Assembly: GCA_029259935.1 (NCBI GenBank)
Contig: JAJDEH010000258.1
Span: forward strand, 1 to 44,509
DNA: 44,509 nucleotides
DNA from: Planctomycetota bacterium
GTDB lineage: Bacteria > Planctomycetota > Planctomycetia > Pirellulales > Pirellulaceae
Direction: 5' to 3'
Shown: one piece after another, positions 33,120-41,254 of the stretch
Layout: each line of letters opens with the position of its first letter
Numbering within the stretch: the first letter of the stretch is position 1
The notes under the pieces: generated by a model
What the model saw: the letters and a program-made list of their open reading frames with translations, nothing else
What the model was told of the DNA's origin: nothing
Database searches by the model: none
Program-made: the position numbers and the translations under genes

Positions 33120-34676
33120 TTAATTTCGGCGGACGACCAGAATCGTCTGATCCAGCGAGACGCGTGCTCGGTCATAGCTGTCGATAAACGCCTTCACTAG
33201 ATCGATAACCGCTTCTGCCGACGTGGCCGACCGGCCCTTGAGATAGGACGCGATCGCGGCAAGTGGCGTGGGACGGTCGGGCGCATCCGATGCGCCGTGG
33301 ACTCCCTCGCTGAGCAGGATCAACGAATCGCCGGCTTCCATCCGTCCTTGGCCCCGGAAAAGAAACGGTTCCAAGTCGACTCCCAGTACCGGGCAGTCCT
33401 GTTCTATTACGTCGCACGACCTCGGACCCCACAGCAGTGCCGCGACCTTTCCCGCCGTGGCGTATTCAAAGGTGCCCGGTTCGGGATCGAGCAGCGCGTA
33501 AAACAGCGACGCTCCCTGGCTGCCGGACGAAGTGGTCCACAAGGTTTCATTCACTCGCTCCAGCAATTGTCGGGCGTCATGCGAATGGGCCGCGTGCGCT
33601 CTCGTGGCGGTATGCAAAACGGCGGAGATCAGCCCCGCGTCGATCGATCGGCCGTGCCCCTCGCCCAGCATCACCGCCAACCGCCCGTCGGCGACCACGT
33701 TCCAATCATAGAAGTCTCTTCCGACGGTTTCCGCCGGAAGCGCCCAGCCGGCAACTTGCCAGTCGTCAAGTTGAGGGGCAATGGTCGGCAGTCGTTGCTG
33801 TTGCCAGTCGGCCGCGCGAGACAGCAGGCGATCGTTGTTCCGAGCTTCTATGCCTTGTTGCAGCAGCGCCTCACGTTCCAAGTCGGCGGCGATGCGGCCG
33901 GCGATGATTTCAAGAGTATTGGTTTGATGTTCGGTGAAGTCACGTGGTTCGGTTCCGAACGTCCATAGCGTCCCCAGTAACGTCGTCGGCGACGAAACGG
34001 GTACACAGGCCGCCGATTCAAAATCGAGCGGCGCATTCCAGCTTGGCAGTTTGCCCGTATCCTCGATGACCACCGCATGTCCCAACAACGCTTCAAGATC
34101 GGCCATCGCTCCGCGCAGCGAACGCGTCGAGTCGAGATAGTGCTGTGGCCCCAATCCCCAGCTTGATCGCAGCGTCAATTCGCTGGTGTCGTCGTTCAAC
34201 AAATACAGGGCAATCGCGTCCGCTTCGACCGCTTGGGCACCGGCCTTGAGCACCGCTTCGAGGCGCTGTGCCAGGTGCATTTGTTCTTCGCTATGTTGCA
34301 CCACCGGCACGCCCGCCGCGAGTTCTGCGTCACGCTCTCGCAACTGAGACTGCGTTTGATCCAACTCGTTCACTAGTCCAGCAATTGCCGTGGCGAGTTC
34401 GTCGGCGGCCGTGCGATCTAGCGCGGGCGGATCGTTTTCTTCGATGGCGGGCGATTCGACTTGAAGCTGAATCGGCCCTCGAGTTCCGATGCTGGTTTCC
34501 ACTTGAGCTGCATCGGAACCGCTGCCAGAGCGGAGTTGCCACCCAGTTACCGACTGAAAAGCGCGTGCGAGATCGTCCGCGCCGCCGAACCCCGTGAGGT
34601 CGGTTGGTTCCGGTGGTAAGGAAGATTCGAGATGCAGCTTTAAGAACGGAGGCGTTTGTGCTGACACACCAACCAC
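33120..34676 (-). CDS. GAF-PP2C (SpoIIE/RsbU-type) protein with altered metal-binding residues
   Basis: A 518-residue regulator. A variable N-terminus with a coiled coil (about 90-120) is followed by a GAF domain (about 133-270) and a SpoIIE/RsbU-type PP2C domain (about 290-515). The PP2C fold is clear: GRDFYDW (319-325), GHGRSIDAGL (340-349), FEYATAGK, GDSLILLSEGVHGASD (449-464) and DQTILVV (509-515). Catalytic family members use Asp in DxSGHG and DG motifs; here those positions read L-G-E-G-H-G (337-342) and S-E-G (456-458). The first Asp (321) and last Asp (509) are kept. It may be a weak or non-catalytic phosphatase, or use Glu as ligand. Start uncertain: GTG at 34676 is taken, GTG three codons later is possible. 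Confidence 0.86.
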   Translation of the reverse strand: MVGVSAQTPPFLKLHLESSLPPEPTDLTGFGGADDLARAFQSVTGWQLRSGSGSDAAQVETSIGTRGPIQLQVESPAIEENDPPALDRTAADELATAIAGLVNELDQTQSQLRERDAELAAGVPVVQHSEEQMHLAQRLEAVLKAGAQAVEADAIALYLLNDDTSELTLRSSWGLGPQHYLDSTRSLRGAMADLEALLGHAVVIEDTGKLPSWNAPLDFESAACVPVSSPTTLLGTLWTFGTEPRDFTEHQTNTLEIIAGRIAADLEREALLQQGIEARNNDRLLSRAADWQQQRLPTIAPQLDDWQVAGWALPAETVGRDFYDWNVVADGRLAVMLGEGHGRSIDAGLISAVLHTATRAHAAHSHDARQLLERVNETLWTTSSGSQGASLFYALLDPEPGTFEYATAGKVAALLWGPRSCDVIEQDCPVLGVDLEPFLFRGQGRMEAGDSLILLSEGVHGASDAPDRPTPLAAIASYLKGRSATSAEAVIDLVKAFIDSYDRARVSLDQTILVVRRN

Positions 34677-34987
34677 TTTCAGTCTCGCGTCACAATGGGA
34701 AAATCTAATCGCGTCGGCAATTTAGATCGACTTAACGCTCTAGGGCAGATTAGTGCATTCCGCTCTGCCTGCGGCGTTGCCCGATTTTGAGGGTGCGTAA
34801 TTGAGCCAATGCACAAAATCGTCAACCCAGCCAGAATGAAGGCCAGCGGCGGATTGGCCCGACCTCGCGAGGTGTCGACAACCAAATCGTCGTGCAATCC
34901 GCGCTTCGAAGATAGAATTGAATCGAACGTCCGCCCGATCTTCGTTTTTGCGATGCCGCCATACTGACTCCTCGGAGGACTTGGTCG
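34677..34987. other. 311-bp divergent intergenic region, no feature recognised
   Basis: It lies between the divergent PP2C and archaemetzincin genes and should hold their promoters. I see no convincing -35/-10 pair, palindrome or small gene. The 197-codon minus frame that crosses it overlaps the archaemetzincin gene and is rejected. Confidence 0.5.
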
Positions 34988-36013
34988 ATGAGAGAGACAA
35001 ATGCAACTTTGGTGAATCGTCCCTGCTCGAAAGGAATTTGGGCCGCCGTTGGACTGCTGACGTGCGCACTGACAGCAGGATGCGACCAAGATCCGGTCGC
35101 CGCCCCGTCGGTCGCCAAGACCTTTCGCGCACCGGAAAAGGAGGATCATTTTGATCAGCTTGGTGATTCCAATCGCGCCAAACATACGATCGAGTTGCTG
35201 CGGCCGTTGCATGAAGAACTGGGACCGCCCCGCCCGGGCGAATGGCTGGACAGTCATGAAGAGACGGGACAAACCTATGACGAATACCTGGCCATCCGGC
35301 CCAGCACGCCGACCGCTCCGCGAACCGTCATCTACATTCAGCCATTGGGCGAGTTCACGAAAGAGCAGCGAGAAATCGTCGAGTTCTCCGCCGAATATTT
35401 AGGCATCTATATGAACCGGCCTGCAAAAATCCTGGACGACTTACCGCTTTCGATCATTCCCGCCAGCGCCCGTCGCCAGCACCCGCAATGGGGCATGGAC
35501 CAGATCCTGACGACGCATGTGCTGTACGAAGTCCTGCGGCCTCGCCGGCCTGATGACGCGGCCGCCTACATCGCGTTTACCGCGACGGATCTGTGGCCCG
35601 GCAAGGGTTGGAATTTTGTGTTTGGCCAAGCGTCCCTGCGGGACCGGGTGGGAGTGTGGTCGATACATCGCAACGGCGATCCGGCGAGCGGCGACGACGA
35701 ATTTCGTACGTGTTTGCGGCGGACACTAAAAACGGCGACCCACGAAACGGGTCACATGTTTTCGCTCAAGCATTGCACGGCGTTTGAGTGCAACATGTGT
35801 GGTTCGAATCATCGTCAGGAATCCGATCGTCATCCGCTTTACCTGTGTCCTGAGTGTCATGCCAAGATTCTTTGGGCGACCGGAGCCGATCCGGCGAAAC
35901 GCTTTCAAAAACTGGCCGACTTTTGCGAGCGTCACAAACTGTCCGACGAACTGACCTACTTTCAAAGTGCGATCAAGAAAATGGGCTCCAAGGCAACCGA
36001 TCGCAGTGAATAG
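34988..36013 (+). CDS. secreted lipoprotein archaemetzincin-like zinc protease
   Basis: A 341-residue metallopeptidase of the archaemetzincin (AMZ) family. An N-terminal lipoprotein signal ends LTCALTAGC with Cys32 as lipidation site. The catalytic region reads HETGHMFSLKHC (252-263), C268-N-M270, GSNHRQESDRHPLYLCPEC (272-290). This fits the AMZ motif HExxHxxGxxHCx4CxM...CxxC, with two structural zinc-ligand pairs, except that the metzincin Gly is Ser259. The GSNHxxExDRxPLxLCPxC block is close to that of animal AMZ1/AMZ2. Lysine/arginine-rich C-terminus follows. GGAGG about nine bases before ATG supports the start. Most known archaemetzincins are cytosolic; this one appears exported. Substrate unknown. 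Confidence 0.93.
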   Translation: MRETNATLVNRPCSKGIWAAVGLLTCALTAGCDQDPVAAPSVAKTFRAPEKEDHFDQLGDSNRAKHTIELLRPLHEELGPPRPGEWLDSHEETGQTYDEYLAIRPSTPTAPRTVIYIQPLGEFTKEQREIVEFSAEYLGIYMNRPAKILDDLPLSIIPASARRQHPQWGMDQILTTHVLYEVLRPRRPDDAAAYIAFTATDLWPGKGWNFVFGQASLRDRVGVWSIHRNGDPASGDDEFRTCLRRTLKTATHETGHMFSLKHCTAFECNMCGSNHRQESDRHPLYLCPECHAKILWATGADPAKRFQKLADFCERHKLSDELTYFQSAIKKMGSKATDRSE

Positions 36014-36302
36014 TCTTGCCCGCCAGCTAAGAAGGAGCGGCTTGCCGGGCAGTGCTGAAGGCATGCGAGGACGACGACCGCGAGGATAGGCTGGTTTTGC
36101 GTATTGTATGGGCAGCCAGTTTTGTAGATTGTTCAAAATCGGGCAGGAACGGCAGTCGAACGTCTTCCGCTAAAAGCGGCAAGCGTCTACGCAGCAACGA
36201 CTTGAGTCTCGGGGCCCATTCCGTGGCACGCGGTTCGCACAATACAGACTCCTCGGCACAAGACGTGTCATTTTGGCGTTCCACAAAACAAGGAAGTCCC
36301 TA

Positions 36303-36515
36303 ATGCTCAATTCCAATTTCACGACCCAGGTCTGCCCGACTTGCGGTCGCAGCTTGCGCATTCACGTCGATTTCATGCAGGAAAGAGTTGTCTGCAAACA
36401 TTGCCATGCGGACTTTGTCGCCACCGGTTCTCGTCCTGATTCCCCGCCACAAGACTGTTGGCGCAGCAATTTGCTTGAGCGGGCCAATGAATTGTTGGAA
36501 CTCGTCGAAGGCTGA
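36303..36515 (+). CDS. small zinc-ribbon protein
   Basis: A 70-residue protein with two Cys pairs, CPTCGRSLRI (11-20) and CKHCHADFVATG, forming a single zinc ribbon, then a helical acidic C-terminus (LLERANELLELVEG). ggaag seven bases upstream supports the ATG at 36303. It is followed after 44 bp by the serine-protease gene on the same strand and probably co-transcribed with it. In planctomycetes such short ribbons often precede unrelated genes; no function can be given. The 36014-36302 gap before it shows no convincing gene. Confidence 0.78.
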   Translation: MLNSNFTTQVCPTCGRSLRIHVDFMQERVVCKHCHADFVATGSRPDSPPQDCWRSNLLERANELLELVEG

Positions 36516-36559
36516 AATGCAAAGACGCTGAGTTGGAGCAACCTTGAGGAGGCCGCGTG

Positions 36560-37570
36560 ATGCAGTTTTCAAATTTTCAACCAGTGTCCGACGACGGGGC
36601 GCAAGATCCTTCGGAGAAACGCGGCCAATCGCCAGCATCGAATCCCCATGACGCCGACTTGCTTGATGCCTATTCGCAAGCGGTCGTGGGCGTGGTCGAC
36701 GCTGTTTCACCCGCCGTGGTGACCGTGACCGGCAAGACGCCGGATCGGCAGGCGGGCAGCGGGACGGGTTTTCTGATTTCCTCCGACGGGCTCACGCTTA
36801 CCAACAGCCATGTCGTGGGCGGCCAACAAAAATTGACGGCGGAAACTAGCGAGGGAGATCGCGTGGATGCCGAGGTGGTCGGTGACGATCCGGCCACGGA
36901 CGTGGCCCTGCTGAGACTTGCCGCTAGTGAACTACCCTATGCCGAGTTCGGCGATTCGGAAACGTTGCGTGTTGGACAACTGGTGATCGCGATCGGCAGC
37001 CCGCTGGGACTCAGTTCAACGGTTTCCACGGGAGTCGTCAGCGCGCTGGGCCGCGCCATGCGGGGCCAAGATGGACGGCTCATCGAAAACATCATTCAAC
37101 ATGCGGCACCGATCAACCCCGGCAACAGCGGCGGACCGTTAGTCGATTCTCGCCGGCGAGTTGTCGGAATCAACACCGCCATCATCGCCTCGGCACAGGC
37201 GCTTGGATTTGCCATCCCGATGGCCACGGCCCAGTGGGTCGCCAGCGAACTGCTTAGCAATGGCCAAGTTCGCCGCCGACAACTTGGAATCTCGGCCACG
37301 TCCATTCAAGTTCCGCGGCGAATGGTGCGCGACCTGGATCTGCTGGCCGACCAGGCGATTGAAGTGATGGGCTTGGCCAGCAATGGCCCTGCGGCCCGCG
37401 CCGGCATCCTTCCGGGTGACTGGATCGTGGCCGTCGGCGGACGCATCGTCGTCAGTGTCGACGACATCCATCGCTTACTCGCCGCGCTTCCCGTCGATCG
37501 GCCGCTGCACCTAACCGTCGTTCGGGACGGATCGCTCAATGAAGTCGAAATTCAACCGAACCACGAATGA
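36560..37570 (+). CDS. HtrA/DegP-like serine protease with PDZ domain, no signal peptide
   Basis: A 336-residue S1C serine protease. The trypsin-like domain has the full triad: His84 in TNSHVVGG, Asp114 in ATDVALLRL and Ser190 in NPGNSGGPL. A PDZ domain (about 235-330) contains GLASNGPAARAGILPGDWIV and GRIVVSVDDIHRLL. The N-terminus (MQFSNFQPVSDDGAQDPSEK) has neither a signal peptide nor a membrane helix, unlike DegP, DegQ or DegS, so it is probably cytoplasmic. GAGGAGG at a good distance picks ATG 36560 rather than the GTG at 36557. It likely forms a two-gene unit with the zinc-ribbon peptide and is convergent with csrA. Confidence 0.93.
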   Translation: MQFSNFQPVSDDGAQDPSEKRGQSPASNPHDADLLDAYSQAVVGVVDAVSPAVVTVTGKTPDRQAGSGTGFLISSDGLTLTNSHVVGGQQKLTAETSEGDRVDAEVVGDDPATDVALLRLAASELPYAEFGDSETLRVGQLVIAIGSPLGLSSTVSTGVVSALGRAMRGQDGRLIENIIQHAAPINPGNSGGPLVDSRRRVVGINTAIIASAQALGFAIPMATAQWVASELLSNGQVRRRQLGISATSIQVPRRMVRDLDLLADQAIEVMGLASNGPAARAGILPGDWIVAVGGRIVVSVDDIHRLLAALPVDRPLHLTVVRDGSLNEVEIQPNHE

Positions 37571-37647
37571 CCCGACGCCCACCGCCGAATCTACGCGGTA
37601 AAAGATCGATTGAGGTAGATGGCGGAAAATGGCGGATTAAGAATCGA

Positions 37648-37854
37648 TTAGGAACCGCCGCGAGGTGCGGTGGGATTCTTCCGCTCGTCATCCTGTTGTT
37701 TCATTTGTTCGGCCAACTCTTCTCGAACCACGGCCATTTCTGGCGGTGCCTCGATTCCAATCCGCACTCCGCCACCCGTGATGCGGACAACGGTCACTGA
37801 CACGTTGTCACCGATCAGAATGCGTTCACCGAGCTTGCGACTAAGTACCAACAT
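37648..37854 (-). CDS. csrA: carbon storage regulator CsrA
   Basis: CsrA is a dimeric RNA-binding protein that represses or activates translation at GGA sites and controls motility, flagellin and carbon metabolism. The 68-residue sequence is typical: MLVLSRKLGERILIGDNVSV, ITGGGVRIGIEAPPEMAVVR and EELAEQM, with the RNA-contact residues Leu4, Arg6 and Arg44 (VREEL). The open frame reaches farther upstream, but the family start at 37854 is certain. Upstream (37855-38020) no other gene is seen; a dispersed repeat begins about 165 bp before the start. Genome neighbours give no operon. In many flagellated bacteria csrA adjoins flagellar genes; here it is 30 kb away. Confidence 0.96.
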   Translation of the reverse strand: MLVLSRKLGERILIGDNVSVTVVRITGGGVRIGIEAPPEMAVVREELAEQMKQQDDERKNPTAPRGGS

Positions 37855-38020
37855 GGCTCGCCAATCGAGAATGGAGTGACTCAAAAAATCAGAGTCAACT
37901 GTGAGAAGAACTTCCTTGTAATGGGGCCGGACAGACGCTTTCAAAAGATAGACTACCGCTTCAACCCAAGGCGGATGATAGCATTCCCAAAGACGGGATG
38001 CAAGCACTTGGGCAATGGGG

Positions 38021-38156
38021 TGTGCGGCAATTTTTTCTGGCGGAAGAACGGTCAAGATCCGCAACGGGAAAGCAGCCGTAAACGGCGAAAGACATGTAGC
38101 CGCCGGTGTGAGCCGGCGGATAGCTGCCGCCGTTTTCAGGGCTTTCAAAACGGCGG
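38021..38156 (+). repeat. dispersed repeat, copy 2, upstream of csrA
   Basis: This matches 30815-31010 in inverse orientation (see that entry). It contains the hairpins gccgccggtgtgagccggcgg and ccgccgttttcagggctttcaaaacggcgg (ends only quoted as pairs ccgccgtttt/aaaacggcgg). It fills most of the gap between csrA and the small CxxC membrane gene, so csrA transcripts beginning upstream of it would include the structure. Confidence 0.85.
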
Positions 38157-38213
38157 ACGAATGACCCGGTTTGCGCAGGCCACCCAAACTGACAGGGGTT
38201 GGGCTCGGCGAAT

Positions 38214-38510
38214 CTAACGAATCAACCAGCAGTACAGGAACACCACCAGGAAAGGAACTGCCAGCACCAGAATTGCGCCGATCGCGCGACGAGCGTTGAT
38301 GCGAAACCGACATGACTGGCAATAGAGATTGGCGTCAGACAATTTGCTCCACGCCGTCGGATTGGGATCGTCCGGGTCAGTATTTCCAACGACCGCCAAC
38401 GCAAACATCGTTGGCATGGAGGCTCGCTTCAGACTTGAGATTGGGTGCCGAGTGTGACACGCTTGGCACTCGCTTTCGGCAGCATCAAGACAATCCGCGT
38501 TCTCGTTCAT
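38214..38510 (-). CDS. small membrane protein with two CxxC motifs
   Basis: A 98-residue protein with CQACHTRHP (16-24) and CQSCRFRINARRA (64-76), two Cys pairs suited to a zinc ribbon, and one C-terminal membrane helix (IGAILVLAVPFLVVFLYCWL). The start ATG is 18 bp after the flippase stop, so it is probably the last gene of the polysaccharide operon. Cys-x-x-Cys-His resembles a heme motif, but there is no signal peptide, so a cytoplasmic zinc site is more likely. Unknown function. Confidence 0.78.
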   Translation of the reverse strand: MNENADCLDAAESECQACHTRHPISSLKRASMPTMFALAVVGNTDPDDPNPTAWSKLSDANLYCQSCRFRINARRAIGAILVLAVPFLVVFLYCWLIR

Positions 38511-38528
38511 GGTAGTTCTTGATGCAGG

Positions 38529-39848
38529 TCACGACCGCGCCCGGTGTCGTCCGCGCAAAGCCCACGAAATTATCGCAATGGAACCGATGAAGTGGCAGGC
38601 GTAGCCCGCGCCCAAACTGTAGACGGCCCCCAGCAACTGATAGCGGGGCACCAACATCCAACATCCTAACGAGGTGACTCCGACGACCACCACCAAAAGT
38701 GGTACTTGAATTCGAAAGCATCTGGCCGCGATCATCGCGTCGCCGAGGAATGAACACGAAAACACAATCATCGCCACGAACGACATGGCGATCAGCAGCG
38801 GAACATGGTCGGCATACTCGGGACGGTACAGCAGTCGTAAAATTTGAGCGCCGATCGTCCATGACAGGATCACTCCGATGAATCCGCCAAGCGCACCGAT
38901 GCCGACTAGCTTGAGCAACAAAATGCGAAAGGCCTTGAGGTCACCATTGGCAAATGACTTGGCCAGTCGGGGGCTGGCCGAATGTCCCAGCGCCAAGACC
39001 ACCATCTTGCCCGCGTCGATCAGATAGGCCGTGGCGGCGAACATGCCCAAGGCGGCAACGCCCAGTTCGGCTTCCACGAAATAACGGGGAATGTTGGTCG
39101 TCAGCGAGACTAGCATCATGACCATCCCCAATGGCAGGGCCAATACGCACAGTCGAGCCAACGTAGCAAAGCCGTGCGCCGGTTGCCGGCTGGCTGTCGC
39201 TGGCCGCTGCCGGGCGATCAACAGCCAAGTGAATCCCGACGTCAGGCCCGTTCCGGCCGCCCAGCCAATCGCGCCGTATAACACCTGCCCCGTCAGCAGC
39301 AAGCCAGCCCACAACAACGAAAGCGACAGAATTCCGTTTATCATCATCGCCCAAGCCACTCGCTCCATTCGCTCCGACTGCTGCAAGAGTCCATAGCGAA
39401 TATCGTTGACGGCGTCGAAGGCCCGGCCAGCGCCAATGGCCAGAATCAGCCAAGTGATGCCGCTCGCGTATCCCGCGCTCCAGACAATTCCCGTTAACGC
39501 CAGAACGGCAATCAAGGTGGTCGCGAGTCTCAATCGGAAGTAGTCGACGTACTGAAATTGTCGTTGCGAGTCGGTGGCTTGAACGTTGCGCAGTTTAAGA
39601 TTGGCCAGCATGAAGAGGGGCGCGGTGACCGCCAACCCCAAGGCGAACTGGCCCACCGCCTGGGGCGATCCAAATTTGGCCAGCACAATGAGGCAACTCC
39701 ACTGGCAAGCTGCATAGGTCGCCATGCCGACCAGCATCCAAGAGAAATTCGCCGACAGGGAAAGTGGCCGAGGCGCGGGTTCGGACGGGTTCTTGGCTGG
39801 CGGATTCGCCACGCTTTCGTTAACCACCGATTCATTTACCGCCGACAT
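38529..39848 (-). CDS. polysaccharide flippase (Wzx/MATE-like)
   Basis: A 439-residue integral membrane protein with about twelve helices, of the oligosaccharide flippase (Wzx, MOP) superfamily. It moves lipid-linked oligosaccharide across the inner membrane. Visible features: a polar N-terminus, WMLVGMATYAACQWSCLIVL (helix 1), conserved GQFALGLAVTAPLFMLANLK, ALPLGMVMMLVSLTTNIPRY (helix 7 region) and the C-terminal pair. ATG at 39848 is preferred to the farther open frame; the first residues (NESVVNESVAN) are a short repeat. It lies 181 bp downstream of the DegT gene on the same strand. Confidence 0.86.
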   Translation of the reverse strand: MSAVNESVVNESVANPPAKNPSEPAPRPLSLSANFSWMLVGMATYAACQWSCLIVLAKFGSPQAVGQFALGLAVTAPLFMLANLKLRNVQATDSQRQFQYVDYFRLRLATTLIAVLALTGIVWSAGYASGITWLILAIGAGRAFDAVNDIRYGLLQQSERMERVAWAMMINGILSLSLLWAGLLLTGQVLYGAIGWAAGTGLTSGFTWLLIARQRPATASRQPAHGFATLARLCVLALPLGMVMMLVSLTTNIPRYFVEAELGVAALGMFAATAYLIDAGKMVVLALGHSASPRLAKSFANGDLKAFRILLLKLVGIGALGGFIGVILSWTIGAQILRLLYRPEYADHVPLLIAMSFVAMIVFSCSFLGDAMIAARCFRIQVPLLVVVVGVTSLGCWMLVPRYQLLGAVYSLGAGYACHFIGSIAIISWALRGRHRARS

Positions 39849-40029
39849 AAGAAGCCCACGCGCGTCGTGAGTTGGTTGATAAAACTGAAATTCGAAAGCG
39901 AGAGACGTAACCAACCCGAGATTCGCGTTTCAGAATGTCCTCGACAATGGAAGTCTACGTTTCCAGTATGCGAATGTCGAGTTTAACGGTTTGTCTGGGC
40001 CCGGCCCGAGTGACGAATTCTCAATCCGT

Positions 40030-41244
40030 TTACTCACGAACGTGTACATCGCGAATGGCATTGCAAACTGCGGCGATTCCATCGGCGTCGAGCTGCGGCC
40101 CCATGGGAAGGCTCAAACTACATTTCGCCAAGAGTTCGGTCACGGGCAAATGGGTTCGATCGTCACAAAACTTTTGATAAGCCTGATGCCGGTGAACGGG
40201 CGGATCGTAGTAATTTCGCGTATCGATGTGCCTGGCACCCAACGCGGCGGCCAGTTCGTTGCGGGTCGCCCCAAATTCTTGCTCGTCGACCACAATCGAA
40301 AAGTCCTTGTACGAGCACAGATTGTCGTCGGCGACCTTGATGAATTGCAACCCAGGCAGGTCGGCCAACTCGCGTTGGTAGCGGGCGGCCTGTTCCCGTC
40401 GCCGCTGGGCCACGTCGTTCAAGTGGCGGAGGCTTCGCAGGCCGATCAGGGCACTCAATTCGGGCATCCGCGCGTTGAGTCCGGCGAACAGACTGTCGTA
40501 GTGTCCGTCGTTTCCATATTCGCGGCCGATCCGCACTTGCTGAGCCAGTTGGTCGTCATTGGTGGCGACAACACCCCCTTCGCCCGCCACCAGCAGTTTG
40601 GTGGGACTGAGGCTGAAGACATGAGCATCACCTTGGCTTCCCACCGGCGCGCCCCGATAACGGGCACCAAAACCGTGCGCCGAATCGAAGATCAGCTTGA
40701 GCCCATGCTGATCGGCAAGAGCCTGAAGCGCATCAATTTCGGCCGGATTGCCAAAATTGTGAACGGCCACGATGGCACTCGTGCGTGAATTGATGAGCCG
40801 CTGGACCGCTTCCGGATCCAGGTTCGTCGAGTCCTCTTTTACATCGGCGTAGACCGGCGTCAGCCCGGCCCACACCATCGCGCTGACGGTCGCCATGAAC
40901 GTGAAGCTGGGGACGATAACTTCACCCCGCAGATTCGCACAGCGGTAGACCAGCATCAATCCGCTGGTACAGCTTGAGACACAGACGGCGTGCTTCACTT
41001 GAAGATGCACGGCAAGCTCGCTCTCAAACTGCTCCAGAAATTGTCCTTTCGTGAGCATGCCGCTGTCGAAAATTCCGACGATGTCGTCGGCCAGGTCGGC
41101 CAAATCCGGCAGCGCGGGGCGCACAAACGGGATCGGCTTGAGATGCGTTCGACTCCTCTCCGAGGCGGTCGAAACAACGTCGTCAACCAACTCGGAAGGC
41201 CGTCGTTCCAGGTTGGAATCAAGGATCGATTGCGGATTACTCAT
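40030..41244 (-). CDS. DegT/DnrJ/EryC1 family sugar aminotransferase
   Basis: A 404-residue PLP-dependent enzyme that aminates a nucleotide-keto-sugar. The PLP site is intact: FDSAHGFG (Asp187), SLSPTKLLVAGEGG (Lys216), VIVPSFTFMATVSAMVWAGL, and RYRxxP-like GARYRGAPVG. The C-terminal DTRNYYDPPVHRHQAYQKF, with LPVTELLAKCSLSLPMGPQL, is family-typical. An N-terminal extension of ~35 residues is not conserved. It begins 10 bp after the dehydratase gene on the same strand, so the pair can act in sequence on one sugar: 4-keto product, then amination. Which sugar is not readable. Confidence 0.93.
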   Translation of the reverse strand: MSNPQSILDSNLERRPSELVDDVVSTASERSRTHLKPIPFVRPALPDLADLADDIVGIFDSGMLTKGQFLEQFESELAVHLQVKHAVCVSSCTSGLMLVYRCANLRGEVIVPSFTFMATVSAMVWAGLTPVYADVKEDSTNLDPEAVQRLINSRTSAIVAVHNFGNPAEIDALQALADQHGLKLIFDSAHGFGARYRGAPVGSQGDAHVFSLSPTKLLVAGEGGVVATNDDQLAQQVRIGREYGNDGHYDSLFAGLNARMPELSALIGLRSLRHLNDVAQRRREQAARYQRELADLPGLQFIKVADDNLCSYKDFSIVVDEQEFGATRNELAAALGARHIDTRNYYDPPVHRHQAYQKFCDDRTHLPVTELLAKCSLSLPMGPQLDADGIAAVCNAIRDVHVRE

Positions 41245-41254
41245 GAGTCACCTG

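Noticed and set aside
34679..35272. 197-codon minus-strand frame
   Set aside because: Overlaps the well-supported archaemetzincin gene on the other strand and has no recognisable pattern.
36027..36284. 85-codon minus-strand frame between archaemetzincin and zinc-ribbon genes
   Set aside because: No motif or ribosome-binding site; Ser/Arg-rich C-terminus looks like non-coding sequence.
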